The position numbers and the translations under genes are program-made. Below, piece after piece: positions 13,993 through 23,030 of a stretch of 64,000 nucleotides of DNA (position 1 is the stretch's first letter; the number at the start of each line of letters is the position of its first letter). The notes beneath the pieces are model-generated. The model did no database searches. It was given only the letters and a program-made list of their open reading frames with translations, and was not told the origin of the DNA. The stretch is from Gordonia mangrovi. Lineage in GTDB: Bacteria; Actinomycetota; Actinomycetes; Mycobacteriales; Mycobacteriaceae. Where the stretch lies: NCBI RefSeq assembly GCF_024734075.1, contig NZ_CP102850.1, positions 1,178,001 to 1,242,000 on the forward strand. Direction: 5' to 3'.

Positions 13993-16554
13993 CTATTCGT
14001 TGAGGATCGACTCGCTGATGTTCATGCGGGAGGCGCGCATGGCCGGGATCAGTGCGCCGACGATGCATAAACCGCAGGCGACGGCGACGAAGATCAGCGT
14101 GGTGGGGCGCGGCGAGTACTGGATGTCGATCGAGGTGGTGGCCCACAGGATCTTGTCGGACAAGAAGTGCAGTGCCCCACCGAGTATCAGGCCGGTCAGG
14201 GATCCGATCAAGGCGACGCCGGCGGCCTCGGCGACCACCATCCGGGAGACGAAGCGTCGCGACGCCCCCATCGCCCGCAGCACGCCGAGCTCACGGCGAC
14301 GTTCGATCACCGACAGCAGCAGCGTGTTCAGCAGGGCGACCGCGGCGGCGAGCGCGACGATCCACTGGATGGCGACGGTGAATGCCCCCGCCTGCTCGGC
14401 CTGGGCCTGCGCGTTCTCGAGCGATTCCGCACCCGACTCCACGTCGGCCGGTTTCCCCAGGCTGGTCGGATACTCGGCGGTCACCGCCTCGAGTTCGCGG
14501 CGGATCTCGTCTGGGTCGGCGGCCGGGTCGGTGGACACCTGCAGGTAGGTGGCGCCCGGTCGGTCGAACCACTCCGACAGCACCGCATTGCTCATCGCCG
14601 CGGTCCCCGACCCCATCGAGATGTAGTTGACGAGGTCCCGGATCACGATGTTCCGATAGCCACTGGGCGTGGCCATCTGCAGCGTGTCGCCCTCCGCGAC
14701 GTCGAGGGTGCGGGCCAGGATGGTGGACATCAGCATCCCGTCGCCGGCGATCACCTGTTGCAGGGCCTCGGGGTCGGCCTTCTTCACGAAGGGCGCCAAC
14801 GAATTCGGCTCCAGCCCCTGGACGTAGATCTTGGCTTCGTCGACGTTGATCGACGCCCACTGCGAGCCCACCACCTGCGTCACGCCGGGGACCTGCGCGA
14901 CCGCCCCGGCGAGTTCGTCGGGTAACGCGGGTCCGATCGGCAGGCCCGAGCTGTCGGTGGACACGTAGAAGTCCGGATCGGCCAGGCCGTCGAGCGAACC
15001 GGAGATGGAGCTGACCAGGTTGTCGAGCGCCCCGGAGGTGCCCATACCGACCGCAACGGCCACCGCCACCGTCATCAGCGTCGCCCAGGCCCGGCGCGGC
15101 GCGCGTTCGGTGTTGACCGCCGCGAGCTGTCCGGGACCGCGCAGGCGCCGCGACAACCCCACCACCAACTCGACCAGCGGCACCGTGAGCGCGTAGCAGA
15201 GCAGCAGGGCGCCGACGGCGAACACCGCACCGGCCAGGATGGCCGGACGACCCGGTACGCCGGTCGCCACGAACCACGACGCCACCAGCAGCACGACACC
15301 CACGATCCCGGCGATCCACACGCTGCGGCCGTTCTTGCCGGTGCCGTCGGCGACCTCGCCGGCGACCATCGCCTCCACCGGCGACACGGCGAACACCGAG
15401 CGGGCCGCGAGCGTCGTCGCCGCGACGCAGGCGAGGACACACGCACCGATGGCGATGACCGGCGCGTAGACGGGCAGGTGATAGCTCACCGCGGTCGCCA
15501 TCTGATCCGTGTTGGCCTCCGGGATCCGGCCGATCGCCCAGCGGCCGGCGAGGATGCCGATCGGCACCCCGAGGGCACCGCCGACCAACCCGAACAACGC
15601 CGACTCGCCGAGCAGATCGCCGACGAGGTGACTGCGGCGCGCCCCGAGCGCCCGCATCATCGCCAACGACTGCCGCCGCGACGCCACCGCCATGTTCATC
15701 GTGTTGAACACCAGGAAGCCGGCGATGACCAGCGAGATCAGCGAGACCAGCAGGGTCGCGTCACGAGTCACCGAGCTCGCCGTCTCGACCTGCTCGGCGC
15801 GGAAGTCGGGGTCCACCACCACGGCCCGGCCGTCGACCACCGAGGCCACCGATTCCTTGAGCGCAGCGATGTCGGTGCCCGGCTCGGCGACGATCAGGAT
15901 CGAGTCGACCTTGCCCTCCTGGGCGGCGAGCCGTTGCGCGAGACCGAGGTAGGCGAAGATGAAGTTGCCGCGGTTGAGCGCGTCGGCAGCGTCGCCGTCG
16001 ATCACCGAGATCACCTGGACGTCAACATCATTGATGGTGAGGCGCTCACCCTCGGTGAGCCCGGTACCCGATCCGGCGACGATCCCGTCCGCGAGGTCGC
16101 CCTCGTCGACGCCGCCGGACTGCTGCTGCGCCGCCGCCTCCCGCAGGTCCCCGGACAGCGCGGTCACCCGGAAATCCGAACCGAGCAGAGCGACGTTGCG
16201 GTCGTCGATGACCACCGAGTTACGGACCAGTGGCACCACGGATTTCGCCTCCGGGACGGCACGGCGGATCTCGGCGGCGAGGTCGTCGTCGACGCCGGAG
16301 TCGGCGATGGCGGCGACCTCGACCTGGGCGCTGCCGCTGATGGCGGCGTTGACCTGCCGCACCGATTCGGTCAGCGAACCATAGAGCCCGAGCACCGAGA
16401 TCAGCAGCGCCGACGCCACCACGACCACCAGCAGTGAGGTGACCACCCGCAGCCGATGTGTCCGGATCTCCCGCAGGTTCAGCACCCGGATCCGCGACAG
16501 CCCGGACACCACCGACCGCACCGGACGGATTGTGCGCGTGGAGGACCGTCTCAC
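13993..16554 (-). CDS. ABC transporter permease, FtsX/MacB-like (two FtsX domains)
   Basis: A GTG at 16554 overlaps the ATPase stop (GTGA) and gives 853 residues, the usual size for this family. A membrane span near residue 30 precedes a large extracytoplasmic domain. Three spans follow around residues 265-400 (first FtsX domain), then further central spans, a second large extracytoplasmic domain, and a C-terminal FtsX block whose last spans start near AIQWIVALAAAVALLN. The typical LG(V)LRAMGASRR motif is present. These systems move lipids, lipoproteins or peptides, or transmit force to cell-wall enzymes. No substrate gene is adjacent. Confidence 0.88.
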   Translation of the reverse strand: MRRSSTRTIRPVRSVVSGLSRIRVLNLREIRTHRLRVVTSLLVVVVASALLISVLGLYGSLTESVRQVNAAISGSAQVEVAAIADSGVDDDLAAEIRRAVPEAKSVVPLVRNSVVIDDRNVALLGSDFRVTALSGDLREAAAQQQSGGVDEGDLADGIVAGSGTGLTEGERLTINDVDVQVISVIDGDAADALNRGNFIFAYLGLAQRLAAQEGKVDSILIVAEPGTDIAALKESVASVVDGRAVVVDPDFRAEQVETASSVTRDATLLVSLISLVIAGFLVFNTMNMAVASRRQSLAMMRALGARRSHLVGDLLGESALFGLVGGALGVPIGILAGRWAIGRIPEANTDQMATAVSYHLPVYAPVIAIGACVLACVAATTLAARSVFAVSPVEAMVAGEVADGTGKNGRSVWIAGIVGVVLLVASWFVATGVPGRPAILAGAVFAVGALLLCYALTVPLVELVVGLSRRLRGPGQLAAVNTERAPRRAWATLMTVAVAVAVGMGTSGALDNLVSSISGSLDGLADPDFYVSTDSSGLPIGPALPDELAGAVAQVPGVTQVVGSQWASINVDEAKIYVQGLEPNSLAPFVKKADPEALQQVIAGDGMLMSTILARTLDVAEGDTLQMATPSGYRNIVIRDLVNYISMGSGTAAMSNAVLSEWFDRPGATYLQVSTDPAADPDEIRRELEAVTAEYPTSLGKPADVESGAESLENAQAQAEQAGAFTVAIQWIVALAAAVALLNTLLLSVIERRRELGVLRAMGASRRFVSRMVVAEAAGVALIGSLTGLILGGALHFLSDKILWATTSIDIQYSPRPTTLIFVAVACGLCIVGALIPAMRASRMNISESILNE

Positions 16555-17249
16555 GCGGTCTTCCCGTCCCGGACCGTGACGGTGGTGTCGGCGACGTCGG
16601 CGGCATGCGCGTCGTGGGTCACCATCACCACCAGTCGGTTCGGGGTGTCGTGGGCGACCTCGGACAACAGCTGCAGCACCGCGTCGCCGGTCTTGGAGTC
16701 CAGGTTGCCGGTGGGCTCGTCGGCCAGCAGGATGGTCGGGTCCATGATCAGCGACCGCGCGATGGCGACACGCTGCATCTGTCCGCCGGACAGTTCGGAC
16801 GGGCGGTGATCGACACGCGCGCCCAGGCCGACCCGCTCGAGCAGCTCGATGGCGCGCGGCTTGGCCTTGCGCAGGGACTGACTGTCGAGCAACCGCGGCA
16901 GGGCGACGTTCTCCCACGCGGACATGGTCGGCACGAGATTGAAGAACTGGAAGACGAAGCCGACGCGGTGGCGCCGAAACGCCGAGGCGGCGGCGTCGTC
17001 CAGCGAGCCGAGATCGGTACCGTCGACGGTGATGGTGCCCGACGTCGGGGTGTCCAGCGCACCGAGTACGTGCAGCAGTGTGCTCTTGCCGGCGCCCGAT
17101 GGGCCGACGATCGACGCGAACTGACCGCCGTCGAGGGTCAGGTCCAGCCCGTCGAGGGCCCGCACCCGCTGGTCTCCCATCTGGTACTCCCGCACCAGAT
17201 TGACGGCCTTGACCAGCGGTTCATCCGCGACAGAGCTCACAGACCGCAT
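16551..17249 (-). CDS. ABC transporter ATP-binding protein (LolD/MacB family)
   Basis: The 232-residue protein has Walker A GPSGAGKST, signature LSGGQMQR, Walker B ILLADEPTGNL and the switch His in VTHD. It is coupled to the FtsX-like permease by a GTGA overlap, so the pair forms a complete exporter of the type IV/VII ABC class. No strong Shine-Dalgarno precedes the ATG at 17249, and a TTG or later start is possible but would cut the first strand. Confidence 0.92.
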   Translation of the reverse strand: MRSVSSVADEPLVKAVNLVREYQMGDQRVRALDGLDLTLDGGQFASIVGPSGAGKSTLLHVLGALDTPTSGTITVDGTDLGSLDDAAASAFRRHRVGFVFQFFNLVPTMSAWENVALPRLLDSQSLRKAKPRAIELLERVGLGARVDHRPSELSGGQMQRVAIARSLIMDPTILLADEPTGNLDSKTGDAVLQLLSEVAHDTPNRLVVMVTHDAHAADVADTTVTVRDGKTA

Positions 17250-17276
17250 GGTAGCCCAACCCAGTGAGGTCGACCT

Positions 17277-17440
17277 TAGTGGTCCTGTCCGTAAGTTCGT
17301 CGGGTGTCTTCGGCGTTCGATGAACGACTGGCTGCGTTGTCGTCGGTCACGATGACGCTGTCATCGCTCCCTCCACCGCCTTGCCAGTCGCCCATCGCTC
17401 CACCGAAAACCCCGGACGAACTTACGAACAGCACCACTAA
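17277..17440. mobile_element. 164-bp non-coding element with about 57-bp imperfect terminal inverted repeats (MITE-like)
   Basis: The left end TTAGTGGTCCTGTCCG and the right end, read inward on the other strand as TTAGTGGTGCTGTTCG, align for about 57 bp at roughly 80 percent. Both include GTAAGTTCGTC and, further in, CGACTGGC. No transposase gene lies inside. The right tip supplies the stop codon of the GH16 gene. A clean target duplication is not evident. A 26-bp end of the same family lies at 9525. Confidence 0.6.
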
Positions 17441-18270
17441 GTCGCCGACATCGATCCGCCCGTTTCGGTGTCCGGGATGAACCGCACCCAGTCGACGAGC
17501 ATCCGCGCGGGAAATGTGGTGGACGGCGCGACGGGTCCGGGCCAGCGACCACCGACAGCGAGGTTCAACAGCACATTCATCGGCTTGTCGAAGACCCATC
17601 GCGCATTCGGCGGCAACATGGCCGGGGTGTAGGTGCTCACCACCCGATCGTCGATCGACATGACGATCAGCCCGGGCACGCGATGAACGGCATAGGTGTG
17701 GAAACGCGCACCCGCCAAACCCCAGAACGGTCCGGACCGGGTCACCTGCCAATGGGTGCCGCCGTGCGTGGGCCCGTGTAGCGCGGTATGCCAGGAGGTT
17801 CCGGCATTGACGAATTCCATGATGTCGATCTCCCCGGACTCGGGATAGCCGACCGTTCCGAGATCTGCGCCGAGAAGCCAGAATGCCGGGTGCAGGCCGG
17901 TACCGATCGGCACCTTGATCCGGGCGGCGACCGTCCCCCACCGAAAGGCATACCGGCCGCGGGTGGTGAGCCGTGCCGAGGTGATGCGGCCGCCCTCGCG
18001 GTGTGCCTCGATCACCAGATGGCCGCGACCGTCGAGCCGGGCATTACGGGTCGACGAGGTGTACACCTGCCGTTCGCCGTTACCCCAGCCGCCGCCACCG
18101 ACGTCGTGGGTCCAGACCGACGGGTCCGGTGCGACACCGGCCGGGCCGGTGAAGTCCTCGGACGCAACCACCGTCGCCTGTGCCGATCCACCGGGCACCG
18201 ACCCCACGGCCGCCAGCGCCAGCAGCGTCGGGATCACCAGTCCCCGAACGAGCCCGTGGCGGCGGCTCAC
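17437..18270 (-). CDS. Secreted GH16-family glycoside hydrolase
   Basis: The GTG at 18270 overlaps the upstream glycosyltransferase stop (GTGA), giving 277 residues. Residues 1-32 are a Sec signal peptide (Arg-rich start, LVIPTLLALAAVG, then SAQA). The GH16 active-site motif ExDxxE is ESGEIDIMEF with E147, D149 and E152. It probably cuts or transglycosylates a beta-glucan/galactan-like polymer outside the membrane. A second GH16 gene ends the plus-strand polysaccharide operon (29220), so both may process the same polymer. The stop codon lies in the end of the 164-bp repeat element, which may have replaced the native tail. Confidence 0.9.
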   Translation of the reverse strand: MSRRHGLVRGLVIPTLLALAAVGSVPGGSAQATVVASEDFTGPAGVAPDPSVWTHDVGGGGWGNGERQVYTSSTRNARLDGRGHLVIEAHREGGRITSARLTTRGRYAFRWGTVAARIKVPIGTGLHPAFWLLGADLGTVGYPESGEIDIMEFVNAGTSWHTALHGPTHGGTHWQVTRSGPFWGLAGARFHTYAVHRVPGLIVMSIDDRVVSTYTPAMLPPNARWVFDKPMNVLLNLAVGGRWPGPVAPSTTFPARMLVDWVRFIPDTETGGSMSAT

Positions 18271-19310
18271 GTGCCGCTCTTCCGCAGTGCCGGCTGCGCA
18301 ACCGCGATCGGGATCTGACTGTCGGCGCGCTCGGGCACCGTCGCTCCCGACAGCCGCGCGCGGGCATAGCCTGCGGCGGTCACCAGTGCGCCCGCCACGA
18401 TCATCGCGGACTGGGTCGCCATCTCCGCCCGGGACCGCGCCGCAGCGGTGGCCGGAACCAGCCCCACCAGGCCGCCGATCCGGGAGGCGATGCCGCGGGG
18501 CAGCACCACCGCGGTGTATGTCCGCTCGCTGGCGAGTCCGTCTGCGGCACCGACCAATCCGGACACCGCAGCTTTCGAGACGCCTTCGGCGTAGCATCTG
18601 CGGAGGTAGTAGCGCGGCGAGGTGCGGTCCTCGGTCACGCGGTGCGCGACGGCCATCGCCGGATCGAAGACGAGTCGCGCTCCGGCACTCGATCGGGTGA
18701 TCCGGATACACAGTTCGGTCTCCTCACAGCCCAGCGGAATCCGCCCCACCCGGCCGAGACCGGTGTGGAAACCGCCGGCGGCGATGATGTCGTCGCGACG
18801 CAGTGACATGTTGGCGCCGATGAAGTTCCGTACGGGTTCACACACCGTCGGCTGCCCGGGATAGCTGCAGCCGACCACCCAGTCGAACTCCGCCGGGAAC
18901 CACCCCGGACGCCGCCCGCCGGGCCACCGTGCGCGCGCGTGGCCACCCACGCCCCGCACCCGCCCATCGGTGTAGCCGGCCACCATCGTCTGCACCCAGC
19001 CGTCGTCGGCGGTCGCATCGTCGTCGAGGAACGCGACGACCGCGGTGCGTGCGGCCGCCACCCCGGTGTTGCGCGCCCCCGAGAGTCCCTGCGGTCCGGT
19101 GTTGCGCAGCACCCGCACCGGCACCGTCGGCGTGGTCCGGGCCACGAAGTCCACCACGTCGTCGCCGAGTTCATCGTTGTGGTCGGTCACCACGAGAAGC
19201 TCGAACGGCGGCGGAGCTTGTGTGACAACGGATGTGATGGACGAACACAGATCGTTCCAGCGACGATGTGTGTACGCGCAGATGACGACGGTGATGTCGT
19301 CGCTTCCCAT
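18267..19310 (-). CDS. Family 2 glycosyltransferase
   Basis: The 347-residue protein (ATG 19310; an ATG at 19325 would add five) has a GT-A fold: DDITVVICAYTHRR at the start, LDDDA as the metal-binding DxD, then GANMSLRR and GCEETELCIR in the acceptor part. The last 120 residues are amphipathic to hydrophobic (IGGLVGLVPATAAA) and may bind the membrane. It is coupled to the GH16 gene and divergent from the main polysaccharide genes starting at 19541, to which it probably belongs. Confidence 0.88.
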   Translation of the reverse strand: MGSDDITVVICAYTHRRWNDLCSSITSVVTQAPPPFELLVVTDHNDELGDDVVDFVARTTPTVPVRVLRNTGPQGLSGARNTGVAAARTAVVAFLDDDATADDGWVQTMVAGYTDGRVRGVGGHARARWPGGRRPGWFPAEFDWVVGCSYPGQPTVCEPVRNFIGANMSLRRDDIIAAGGFHTGLGRVGRIPLGCEETELCIRITRSSAGARLVFDPAMAVAHRVTEDRTSPRYYLRRCYAEGVSKAAVSGLVGAADGLASERTYTAVVLPRGIASRIGGLVGLVPATAAARSRAEMATQSAMIVAGALVTAAGYARARLSGATVPERADSQIPIAVAQPALRKSGT

Positions 19311-19540
19311 GGCCCCCGATTCCATGATCCGAGTATGGCCCCCGCGACGCGCGGCCGCGCAACATCCGATGGACCGAAGTGGGCGCTATCACAACCAGAA
19401 CGAGCGCGTTCACCAAGGGTTAACGCAATAACGCCCTCGGCCCCTTGCGGTTGCGGCCGGTTGGGGCCACGATTGTCACCGTGGGGCAAAGAAGCCGCCC
19501 TGCATCCATCGCCGTCATTCATTTTTCGGGGGAAATGAGA

Positions 19541-20329
19541 ATGCGGATTCAACATCCTGATGTCACCGTGGTGATTCCCACGCGGAACGAGGCCAAGAAC
19601 CTCCCGCACGTCGCGCGTCGTATGCCCGACGGAATCGCCGAGATCATCGTCGTCGACGGCCACTCGACAGATGACACCATCGACGTGGCCCGGTCGCTGT
19701 GGCCACGCGCACGCATCATCACCCAGACACGCAACGGCAAGGGCAACGCTCTCGCATGCGGATTCGCGGCGGCCCGCGGACAGATCATCGTGATGATCGA
19801 CGCCGACGGCTCCACCGATGCCGGAGAGATTCCCTTCTTCGTCCAATCACTGTGCGAAGGAGCTGATTTCGCCAAGGGATCGCGGTTCACCTATCGAGGT
19901 GGGAGTTCCGACATCACCCGGTTGCGCAGGCTCGGGAACCAGGGACTCAACGGTATCGTCAACCGGCTCTACGGCGCCCGGTTCACCGATCTGTGCTACG
20001 GCTACAACGCGTTCTGGCGGCACTGCCTACCGACCATCGGCCTGCCCAGCCCGGCATTGAGCGAGCCGCAGTGGGGTGACGGATTCGAGGTGGAGACGCT
20101 GATGAACATCCGCGTCGCGCAGGCCGGCCTGCACATCGTGGAAGTGGCCAGCTACGAACGCGACCGCATCCACGGGGAGAGCAACCTCAACGCCGTCACC
20201 GACGGGATACGCGTGCTGCGAACGATCTTCGACGAACGCTCGGCACATTCGCGCGCGGCCGCCGAAGTGATCCACGCACCGGTGCACGGCGGCCTCGCCG
20301 CACCCGGCCTCGGCGCATCGGCGAGCTGA
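19541..20329 (+). CDS. GT2 glycosyltransferase, polyprenyl-phosphate sugar synthase-like
   Basis: The 262-residue protein has TVVIPTRNEAKNLPHV, a DGHSTDDT loop and the MIDADGS metal site of the DPM1/DPG-synthase subgroup, with RLGNQGLNGIVNRLYG in the acceptor region. No C-terminal membrane spans are present. I prefer the ATG at 19541 because GGGGG stands 8 nt upstream; an ATG at 19535 is in frame. It could make a lipid-linked sugar or start chain synthesis on undecaprenyl phosphate for the adjacent locus. Confidence 0.87.
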   Translation: MRIQHPDVTVVIPTRNEAKNLPHVARRMPDGIAEIIVVDGHSTDDTIDVARSLWPRARIITQTRNGKGNALACGFAAARGQIIVMIDADGSTDAGEIPFFVQSLCEGADFAKGSRFTYRGGSSDITRLRRLGNQGLNGIVNRLYGARFTDLCYGYNAFWRHCLPTIGLPSPALSEPQWGDGFEVETLMNIRVAQAGLHIVEVASYERDRIHGESNLNAVTDGIRVLRTIFDERSAHSRAAAEVIHAPVHGGLAAPGLGASAS

Positions 20330-20343
20330 CCCGCGCCGCACCG

Positions 20344-20404
20344 AAATCTCGCGCCCGAACATCTCGCGCCCGGACATCTCGCGCGCGGACATCTCATGCG
20401 CCGG
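20344..20404 (+). repeat. 15-bp tandem repeat, about four units
   Basis: Four consecutive units resemble ACATCTCGCGCCCGG. They begin 15 bp after the GT2 stop and lie in the gap before the GT4 operon. The units drift slightly, the last one most. Confidence 0.8.
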
Positions 20405-20427
20405 AATTCGCCTGCACCGGAACCGAC

Positions 20428-20450
20428 ATGCACTCAAGATTCGAGTGCAT
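20428..20450 (+). promoter_or_regulatory. 8-bp stem hairpin in the leader of the polysaccharide operon
   Basis: ATGCACTC and GAGTGCAT pair across a 7-nt loop. It lies 62 bp upstream of the GT4 start, between two copies of TTCGCCTGCACCG. It may be an operator or leader structure, or the terminator of the preceding gene. Confidence 0.4.
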
Positions 20451-20511
20451 TAACGTTCGCCTGCACCGAAAATCTTTGCGCTGACACCACACTCACCTAG
20501 GAGTACCTGCC

Positions 20512-21729
20512 GTGGCGTACACGACCACGGCGCCGCACGCTCGCAAGCACACCGCCCTGCGGGTCCTGGTCCTCGACCAGGGCCCGGGGCTGTGGGGCGC
20601 GCAGCAGTACCTGCTGCGCCTGCGCCCGCTGCTGGCAACCGACGGCGTCGACCTGACCCTGGCCTGCCCGCCGGAGCTCGAGCAATACGAGCACTGGCAC
20701 TCGCACGACCTCCCGGCGATCCCGCTGGCGCTGCCCGTGTCGCGGTCGATCCGCGATGAATCACGCATCAGTGCACCGCGATTGGCCACAGAGCTGGGCC
20801 GTTCACTGGCGGTACCGCGCCTGATCGCCCGCGCGGCGATCCGGGGCGGCTACGACCTGGTGCTGGCCAACTCCCACTGGACCCACGTCGATGCCGCTGT
20901 GGCAGCACGTATCTGGCGGGTGCCGACGGTGCTCACCCTGCACGAGACGTCGGTCCCGGGATTGGGGCGGCGGCTGCGGGATCTGGCGGTGGCCGGCGCC
21001 GGACACACCATCGCGGTCAGCGAGTCGGTCGCCGACACCGTCGGCGCGGGCGTACGGGGGCGTGTCTCGGTGATCCCGAACGGGGTGGACACCTCGGTGT
21101 TCACCCCGCCCGACGACGAGGCCCGACGTGAGGTGCGCCGCGAACTGGGCATCACCGAGAGTCAGCGAGTGGCGCTGGCCGCCACCCGGATCGACCCGAG
21201 CAAGCACATCGAGGACCTCGTCGACCTCGCCTCCGCCTGCGACGAATCGGTCACCGTGCTGGTCGCCGGTACCACCTCGGGCCACGGCGACTACGAACGC
21301 CGGGTCCGGGAACGGGCCGCAGCGTTGCCGCCCGGCCGGATCCGGTTCCTCGGGGCCCGCGACGACATCCCGCGGCTGCTGGGTGCTGCCGACCTGTATC
21401 TGCACACCGGCCTCATCGAGGGTATGCCGCTCGGGGTGATCGAAGCCCAGTCCGCGGGCGTCCCGGTCGCGGCCTACGAGGCGGCCGGCGTGCGAGAGTC
21501 GGTGCGCGACGGCGAGACCGGCTATGTGGTCGCGCCACGCGACGTCGACGGACTCGTCCGGGCCGCCCGTCGCGTATTCGGGTCGGCACCCCTGCGCCGC
21601 GACTTGGGCGCGGCGGCACGCGCCCATGTGCTGCACCGTCATCGGCTCGGTGCCCAGGCCACCGCGAACGCCCAGGTGCTGCGCGCGGTGTGCTCGCCGG
21701 CCACCCGCGCCCGCGTCGGTGCGCCATGA
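20512..21729 (+). CDS. Family 4 glycosyltransferase
   Basis: The 405-residue protein starts with GTG at 20512 behind CTAGGAG. It is a GT-B enzyme: the N-domain begins LRVLVLDQGPGLWGAQQ, and the C-domain has VIPNGVDTSVF, AATRIDPSKHIEDL and the nucleotide-sugar motif EGMPLGVIEAQSAGVPV (E-x7-E). It probably adds one sugar to a lipid-linked repeat unit in the cytoplasm. It is first of a tight plus-strand series in which almost every gene overlaps the next. Confidence 0.9.
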   Translation: MAYTTTAPHARKHTALRVLVLDQGPGLWGAQQYLLRLRPLLATDGVDLTLACPPELEQYEHWHSHDLPAIPLALPVSRSIRDESRISAPRLATELGRSLAVPRLIARAAIRGGYDLVLANSHWTHVDAAVAARIWRVPTVLTLHETSVPGLGRRLRDLAVAGAGHTIAVSESVADTVGAGVRGRVSVIPNGVDTSVFTPPDDEARREVRRELGITESQRVALAATRIDPSKHIEDLVDLASACDESVTVLVAGTTSGHGDYERRVRERAAALPPGRIRFLGARDDIPRLLGAADLYLHTGLIEGMPLGVIEAQSAGVPVAAYEAAGVRESVRDGETGYVVAPRDVDGLVRAARRVFGSAPLRRDLGAAARAHVLHRHRLGAQATANAQVLRAVCSPATRARVGAP

Positions 21730-23030
21730 GTGTCGCACTGCGTGTTCGCACCATGATGCCCGGCTCGATCGCCGTCGACTCGGTGGCACTGATCACCACA
21801 TCGGTGCTGACCGCGGTGACCGGGATCGCGTTCTGGACGGTCGTCGCCCGGATGATCCCGCCGCACGAACTGGGCGTGCAGACCGCATTGCTCTCCCTGA
21901 TGACCATGGCCGGTACGGTCGCGGCCTCCGGGGCGGGTAACGCCATGACCGCGATGATCCCGGCGACGCCGGCCCCCAAACGCGCACGGCTGCTCCGCCA
22001 GGCGGCACTGGTGGTCCTGGTCGGCTCGGCCCTGGCCGGTGGGGTCGCGGGCACGTTGGGCGCGTTCACCATCGATCAGCACGTGTCGCCGGCGACCGTC
22101 CTCGCAGTGGTTGCCGCCGGCTCGATCATCATGGCGTTCTTCGCATTCAAGGACACCGTGCTGACCGCGCTGTCGGTGGCCCGACGGCTTCCGGCGCTCA
22201 ACATGGCCGGCGCGATCGTCAAGATCGCGTTGGTACCGCTGCTGCTGTGGGGTGCGGTCGCGCACGCCGCGGTCGCCGCGACGCTCAGCGCGTCGGTGCT
22301 GACCTGTGTGGTGGCCGCCGTCCTCGTCCGCCGGGTGATCGATCGCGAAGTGCCCGCCGACGATGTCCTCCGCGACCACGGCCGGCGTCAGCTGATCGGC
22401 TTCGCGGTGCGCGACGGTACGGCCGGTCTGATCTCGATGGGACCGTTGCTCGGCGCGCCGTTTCTGGTCACCTGGCTGGCCGGGCCGGTGGAGGGCGCCA
22501 TGCTCGCCCTGATGCTGCCGATCTCGCAGGGTCTGGACTACCTGTCCATCGGCACCGCGACCGCGCTGACGAAACACCTACCCACCGCGGCCGATCCGGA
22601 TGCCACCGTCACCCGGATCTGGCGGGTCACCCAGACCGCGGTGCTGACGGCCGGTGTCGTGCTGCTGGTGGCGGTGGCGCCGATCCTGTTCACATTCTTC
22701 GGGCGCGACTACGACACCACCATCCTCTGGGTGACGCTGGCACTGCTGTGCGTGGGCTCGGCCGCGCGGGTGGCCTTCGTGACCTGGGCGGCGGTGCTGC
22801 GGGCCACGTTGGCCACCCGCACCCTGCTGATCACCAATCTCACGACCAGTGCGCTGTCGGTGCCGATCCTGGTGGGCCTCACCGCCCGATGGGGCGCGAT
22901 CGGTGCGGCCGGCGGGCTGGCCGTCGGCTCGGCGCTGCTGGGGGCGGTTGGCTGCCACAGGTTGTGGACGCGCCGGGCCACCCACCCGAGGCCCGCCATC
23001 GGCTCACAGACAGTGGAGGCCGTCCGATGA
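21726..23030 (+). CDS. Wzx-like polysaccharide flippase/transport protein
   Basis: The 434-residue protein is hydrophobic throughout, with about 12 membrane spans, and lacks soluble domains. The ATG at 21726 overlaps the GT4 stop. Size, topology and position between glycosyltransferases and a pyruvyl transferase match MATE/MOP-superfamily flippases that carry undecaprenyl-linked oligosaccharides across the membrane. No sharp family motif is visible, so the call rests on topology and context. Confidence 0.78.
   Translation: MSVALRVRTMMPGSIAVDSVALITTSVLTAVTGIAFWTVVARMIPPHELGVQTALLSLMTMAGTVAASGAGNAMTAMIPATPAPKRARLLRQAALVVLVGSALAGGVAGTLGAFTIDQHVSPATVLAVVAAGSIIMAFFAFKDTVLTALSVARRLPALNMAGAIVKIALVPLLLWGAVAHAAVAATLSASVLTCVVAAVLVRRVIDREVPADDVLRDHGRRQLIGFAVRDGTAGLISMGPLLGAPFLVTWLAGPVEGAMLALMLPISQGLDYLSIGTATALTKHLPTAADPDATVTRIWRVTQTAVLTAGVVLLVAVAPILFTFFGRDYDTTILWVTLALLCVGSAARVAFVTWAAVLRATLATRTLLITNLTTSALSVPILVGLTARWGAIGAAGGLAVGSALLGAVGCHRLWTRRATHPRPAIGSQTVEAVR

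Noticed and set aside
17276-17941. 221-codon minus-strand frame over the GH16 gene and the 164-bp element
   Set aside because: It is out of frame with the GH16 motifs and ends within the repeat; it is a shadow.
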